Assembly: GCA_026415435.1 (NCBI GenBank) | Contig: JAOAHC010000046.1 | Coordinates: 1 to 32,777, forward strand | DNA from: Clostridia bacterium | Lineage (GTDB): Bacteria; Bacillota; Clostridia; TANB77; CAG-465 | Length of the DNA: 32,777 nucleotides | Direction of reading: 5' to 3' | Shown here: positions 32,716 to 32,777 of the stretch, piece after piece | Layout: every line of letters starts with the position of its first letter | Numbering within the stretch: position 1 is the first letter of the stretch | The notes under the pieces: model-generated | Databases searched by the model: none | Told to the model about the DNA's origin: nothing | The model's input: the letters and a program-made list of their open reading frames with translations, nothing else | Program-made: the position numbers and the translations under genes

Positions 32716-32777
32716 TTAACTTGACATATATTCTAATAGTTTTTCTCTTGGACTTAGCCATTTTAAAGGCTTCATTG
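32716..32777 (-). CDS. C-terminal tail of a possible integrase-type transposase (5' part outside window)
   Basis: Twenty open codons run from the window edge to a TAA at 32716-32718. The last 19 residues, MKPLKWLSPREKLLEYMSS, resemble the C-terminal end of integrase-core transposases (IS3/IS481 type), where an LK-x-x-[ST]-P-x-E-x-L motif is common. Nothing else of the gene is visible and no inverted repeat could be identified downstream, so this rests on one motif. Bases 32591-32715 hold nothing else that I recognise. Confidence 0.4.
   Translation of the reverse strand, partial: MKPLKWLSPREKLLEYMSS

Noticed and set aside
32721..32726. TTGACA on the plus strand as a promoter
   Set aside because: No TATAAT-like box lies at the right distance and no plus-strand gene follows; it falls within the probable transposase tail.

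Overview
The window is AT-rich DNA with almost every gene on the minus strand, so transcription runs from high to low coordinates. Strong Shine-Dalgarno sites, sigma-A-type promoters, stem-and-U terminators, TTG/GTG starts, a formally single-membrane cell plan (no secretin, no outer-membrane genes) and the protein families present point to a low-GC Bacillota, most likely an uncultured, gut-type Clostridia. TGA is used as a stop codon, so the code is the ordinary bacterial one. This placement is inference from gene content; no rRNA or tRNA is present.

Layout in transcription order. (1) 32777-27431, housekeeping and envelope: the tail of a possible transposase, then a methionine gamma-lyase-like PLP enzyme, a BaiN/HI0933-type flavoprotein overlapping it by 4 bases, an HtrA serine protease, a cation diffusion facilitator with a Mn-type ligand set, and an orphan 108-residue helical protein with its own promoter and terminator. 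(2) 27269-26019: a D-alanyl-D-alanine carboxypeptidase. (3) 25743-13026, the centre of the window: a 12-gene Tad-like (type IVc) pilus operon. It has a CpaB-like SAF protein, two CpaE/TadZ-like proteins without a normal P-loop, a CpaF/TadA ATPase with an N-terminal membrane anchor, a fused TadB-TadC platform, and then seven membrane-anchored pilin-like proteins. These fall into two recurrent types (small proteins with an LTG-type motif; a 257-residue type duplicated and extended in a 696-residue protein) plus a 395-residue protein ending in an H-C-C-C zinc-knuckle-like motif. (4) 12897-1, surface proteins: four prepilins of a different class (G followed by ISLI or LTLI, without the usual Glu5), one of them a 1627-residue modular adhesin with a formylglycine-enzyme/C-type-lectin-like domain, Ig-like repeats and a glycine-rich C-terminus. 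Between them lie a membrane protein with SLH-like repeats and a Ca2+-type P-type ATPase. The last prepilin runs off the window edge.

Reading together: the Tad-like motor (CpaF, TadBC, CpaB, TadZ) would assemble the small pilins into a fibre; the 257-, 696- and 395-residue proteins look like minor or tip subunits; the neighbouring ISLI-type prepilins look like large surface-exposed adhesins. No prepilin peptidase (TadV or PilD), no classical Flp pilin with the G-xxxx-EY signal and no TadE/F/G is recognisable here, so either the peptidase is elsewhere or part of the system works differently. This noncanonical pilus locus is the most likely undescribed system in the window.

No CRISPR array, tRNA, rRNA, prophage or complete insertion sequence was seen. 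No gene-free stretch exceeds 300 bases; the longest (25744-26018 and 1588-1858) hold promoters, hairpins and terminators described below.
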